46,057 bases of DNA from JBEBXQ01 sp040391535. GTDB taxonomy: Bacteria > Bacteroidota > Bacteroidia > Cytophagales > Spirosomataceae. Position numbers and translations under genes: made by a program. This document shows positions 44,117-46,057 of the stretch, in pieces. The DNA is taken from positions 1 to 46,057 of the forward strand of contig JBEBXQ010000022.1 of assembly GCA_040391535.1 (NCBI GenBank). The letters are read 5' to 3'. The notes beneath the pieces are model-generated. The model worked only from the letters and a program-made list of their open reading frames with translations, made no database searches and was not told the origin of the DNA. Position 1 is the first letter of the stretch. The number at the start of each line of letters is the position of its first letter.

Positions 44117-45556
44117 CTAATCCACAATTGTGTTGCTTCTGCGTCCGGCTTTACGGATACCGGTGATACCCTGCTGCCCTGTCCCCCGGGAAATTGTATT
44201 ATTCCGGATTTCCAATTGCTTGTTATTGTTTTTCACGACAATACCTGTAATCATCGTTTCTCCAGCAGAGCCTGTAATACGGCAGCCTGATACGGAAATA
44301 CGCTCACACTGGTCAATGACAATGCCCCGGAAAGCGGGGTTGCTGATTTGCAGTCCGGTCAGATCAATATCACGGCTTTGCGTTACCATTAAAGCACCTC
44401 CGGCTTCATTATTCCCGTAAGAAACCCCTTCAAGGATATTTTGTGTAAACAGAATCTGGCTGCTTTGATTAATTCCCACACCACCGGGTGCATTGACATC
44501 CGGTGTAAAATAATCCGGATTATGGTCAAATACATTGGAGCTGACCACCAGGTTATGACCTGACTCAATAACCATGTGTCTTTTATACCCGCGAATGAAA
44601 GTATTACCGGTAATGCTGATTCCCCGTACGTGATTCATATCAATATTCGTTTCCTGGTTACTGATATGGTTACCTGAAATACTCCAGAGCCCGATCTTAT
44701 CCGGATTTCCCGGAAGTCCTGTAAAACGCACATTGGCTCCTCCCGGACTTTGAATCGCCTGTATGGTATTACTGGCAATTGTACCTTCTCTGACACTCCC
44801 TCCTGCCGACACGTCAATCCATATATCCGCTACAGATCCGCCCTTCGGGTCACAGTTATATTCAATGTCATTACCTGTAATCTGAAAATTCCGGATCTCA
44901 CTGTTCACCACTTTAATACCTCCCTGCCGGCAGTAACTGATATGGCTGTTACCGATGTTCATCTGATGGATATTAACCGCATCCAGAAAGATCCCAATAC
45001 CACTGCAATGATAGATGTGACTGCTTTCCACTATTACATTGCGGTTTCGGGAGGTAAAATGCAGCCCATGGCGGACATTCCGTATTAATACTCCCCTGAT
45101 GACAGGCTGAAACGTATTGCGGAACTCAATCCCGTTTGCCTCAGGATGGGCACCTCTTATTTCAATAGCATCCACAACCGGCATACGTTCTTTATTCCAG
45201 ACAGAGGCTGATAACGTAGAAGGAAGGGCTGAGCCGTTTTCGTGAGTTCCGGTAAATCTGACTGCCGGACCGGCTCCGTGCATGATAATGGCAGCACTAC
45301 CGCCGTTGCCTTTTATGCTTAATGTTCCGAAGATATCCAGTGGGATTTCAATCGTTTTCCTGATTGAATACTCCCCTTTTGGAAATTCCAGCACCCCATC
45401 CTTTGCATTTTCCAACGCCTTGTAAATAGCATCCGTATCGTCTGTAATCCCATCTCCTTTAGCCCCGAATTCCCTTACATTGGTTGCAAAAGCAGGCTTC
45501 AAGGCCACCAGGGCCAGAAATACCAAAATGTATAATTTCAAAAAACTGATTTTCAT
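44117..45556 (-). CDS. Secreted right-handed beta-helix protein (pectate-lyase-3/GH28-like)
   Basis: A 479-residue exported protein (signal peptide 1-24, ends AFA). The N-terminal DFGAKGDG-type motif is seen as VREFGAKGDGITDDTDAIYKA (27-47, key D36, D40, D42), followed by a long series of short repeats (NTIQAIQ, GNHISNQETNI, ITGNTFIRGY, SSNVFDHNPD, ILFTQNILEG) that build a parallel beta-helix. This fits the pectate_lyase_3 superfamily, which includes glycan lyases, GH28 hydrolases and viral or surface depolymerases. I could not identify a catalytic triad, so lytic activity is not certain. Next to it lies a possible sulfatase gene on the same strand, which hints at a sulfated or uronic glycan. 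Start ATG at 45556. Confidence 0.85.
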   Translation of the reverse strand: MKISFLKLYILVFLALVALKPAFATNVREFGAKGDGITDDTDAIYKALENAKDGVLEFPKGEYSIRKTIEIPLDIFGTLSIKGNGGSAAIIMHGAGPAVRFTGTHENGSALPSTLSASVWNKERMPVVDAIEIRGAHPEANGIEFRNTFQPVIRGVLIRNVRHGLHFTSRNRNVIVESSHIYHCSGIGIFLDAVNIHQMNIGNSHISYCRQGGIKVVNSEIRNFQITGNDIEYNCDPKGGSVADIWIDVSAGGSVREGTIASNTIQAIQSPGGANVRFTGLPGNPDKIGLWSISGNHISNQETNIDMNHVRGISITGNTFIRGYKRHMVIESGHNLVVSSNVFDHNPDYFTPDVNAPGGVGINQSSQILFTQNILEGVSYGNNEAGGALMVTQSRDIDLTGLQISNPAFRGIVIDQCERISVSGCRITGSAGETMITGIVVKNNNKQLEIRNNTISRGTGQQGITGIRKAGRRSNTIVD

Positions 45557-45929
45557 GATAAGCTGTAATAGAAAAAATCCTGTTGTTATACTTCATTTCA
45601 AAAGGTAATCTGTCAGAACCCGTTTCCAGGCCGACAAAACAGAAGTTTTGTATAATTCTCTTTTTGAAAAAAGGCTATAAAAACAGTTTCTACTCCCCGG
45701 CTTTTTAAACTTTCCGGGGTTTACAGGTTATGTTCAGGGATAGTCTCCTGAATATCCCTCAATACACCTGATATGTTACCGACTGCTGTAATTTTCTTAC
45801 AGGTTGTGAATACATTAAAACGATACAGCTATACGTTTATATACCTGGTTTTTGTCCCTCATTTGCAGAATTATCTCATCTGACTGCTCTCCCGGTGTCA
45901 GGGTAACTCATGACCTGGTTATAAAATGA
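45557..45929. promoter_or_regulatory. Intergenic region upstream of the beta-helix gene
   Basis: No gene recognised. It contains a hairpin ACAAAAC-agaa-GTTTTGT at 45634-45651 and CCCCGG/CCGGGG at 45695-45719. A CAAAAGGTA at 45599-45607 is close to a minus-strand -7 element (one extra base) but has no TTG at the right spacing. The promoter of the beta-helix gene is therefore not located. Confidence 0.35.
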
Positions 45930-45976
45930 ACTTACCTTCTGAATAACAGCTGTTGTTCAGAAGGTAAGTCTTTTTT
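45930..45976. terminator. Strong bidirectional terminator (14-bp perfect stem, extendable to 18)
   Basis: ACTTACCTTCTGAA pairs perfectly with TTCAGAAGGTAAGT (45930-45969), extended by TAAC/GTTG (one G-T pair) with loop AGCT. A run of six T follows on the plus strand and TCATTTTAT follows on the minus strand. It sits right after the stop of the minus-strand gene at the window edge. Confidence 0.85.
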
Positions 45977-46057
45977 ATTGATAAGCATTTTTCAGCAAAC
46001 CGGCCAGTTCTTTTACCAGACCGGCGTGTTCTGGCTTATCAGCCAAATTGGTAAATT
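45975..46057 (-). CDS. C-terminus of a partial gene, resembling a sulfatase
   Basis: Only the last 26 codons are inside the window: the reverse-strand frame reads TNLADKPEHAGLVKEL and ends in LLKNAYQ before a TAA at 45975-45977. The NLADxPEHxxLVxxL pattern is typical of the extreme C-terminus of type I sulfatases, but so short a piece cannot prove it. The gene continues past 46057. The terminator at 45930-45969 follows its stop at once. Confidence 0.45.
   Translation of the reverse strand, partial: FTNLADKPEHAGLVKELAGLLKNAYQ

Overview
The window looks like a chromosomal segment of a Bacteroidota bacterium, most likely a Cytophagales member (Dyadobacter/Spirosoma-like; the genus is a guess). 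Evidence: three SusC/SusD pairs, a Bacteroidota-type ECF sigma factor and FecR anti-sigma factor, a type IX secretion C-terminal sorting domain, Bacteroidota-style promoters (TTG-N17-23-TAnnTTTG) and few Shine-Dalgarno sequences. I see no tRNA, rRNA, CRISPR array, insertion sequence or phage gene.

Left part (1-16,074). After a secreted aspartyl protease with a PDZ domain (+), a polysaccharide-utilisation region lies entirely on the minus strand. In transcription order it reads ECF sigma, SusC (no STN domain), SusD, a strong terminator, FecR, SusC (with STN domain), SusD, and a secreted heparinase II/III-like polysaccharide lyase. The usual sigma-FecR-SusC-SusD order is therefore split by a second SusC/D pair.

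Middle part (16,663-30,642). These are mostly stand-alone enzymes: a PEP-hydrolase/Tm-1-like TIM barrel, an M14 metallopeptidase, a JmjC/cupin-type oxygenase (minus), a Tat-exported glycosylasparaginase-like Ntn hydrolase and a TonB-receptor-like outer-membrane barrel. They are followed by a tight four-gene catabolic operon: an OMP-decarboxylase-superfamily enzyme, a medium-chain dehydrogenase, an SDR and a xylose-isomerase-like TIM barrel. A T9SS-secreted choice-of-anchor A protein (minus) follows, with a recognisable promoter and a 20-bp palindrome in its leader.

Right part (31,043-46,057). A Tat-exported protein related to the N,N-dimethylformamidase large subunit precedes the most unusual locus: a + strand operon of SusC, SusD, two tandem DoxX-like membrane proteins with large extracytoplasmic tails, a SoxD-like mono-haem cytochrome c, a SoxC/sulfite-oxidase-like molybdoenzyme and a phytoene-desaturase-like FAD oxidoreductase. 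It suggests substrate import across the outer membrane coupled to periplasmic oxidation, possibly of a sulfur compound. No SoxXA, SoxYZ or SoxB gene is present here. The window ends with a minus-strand secreted beta-helix protein and the last 26 codons of a gene resembling a sulfatase.

All functions are read from motifs and family resemblance in the translated sequence; no database search was run.
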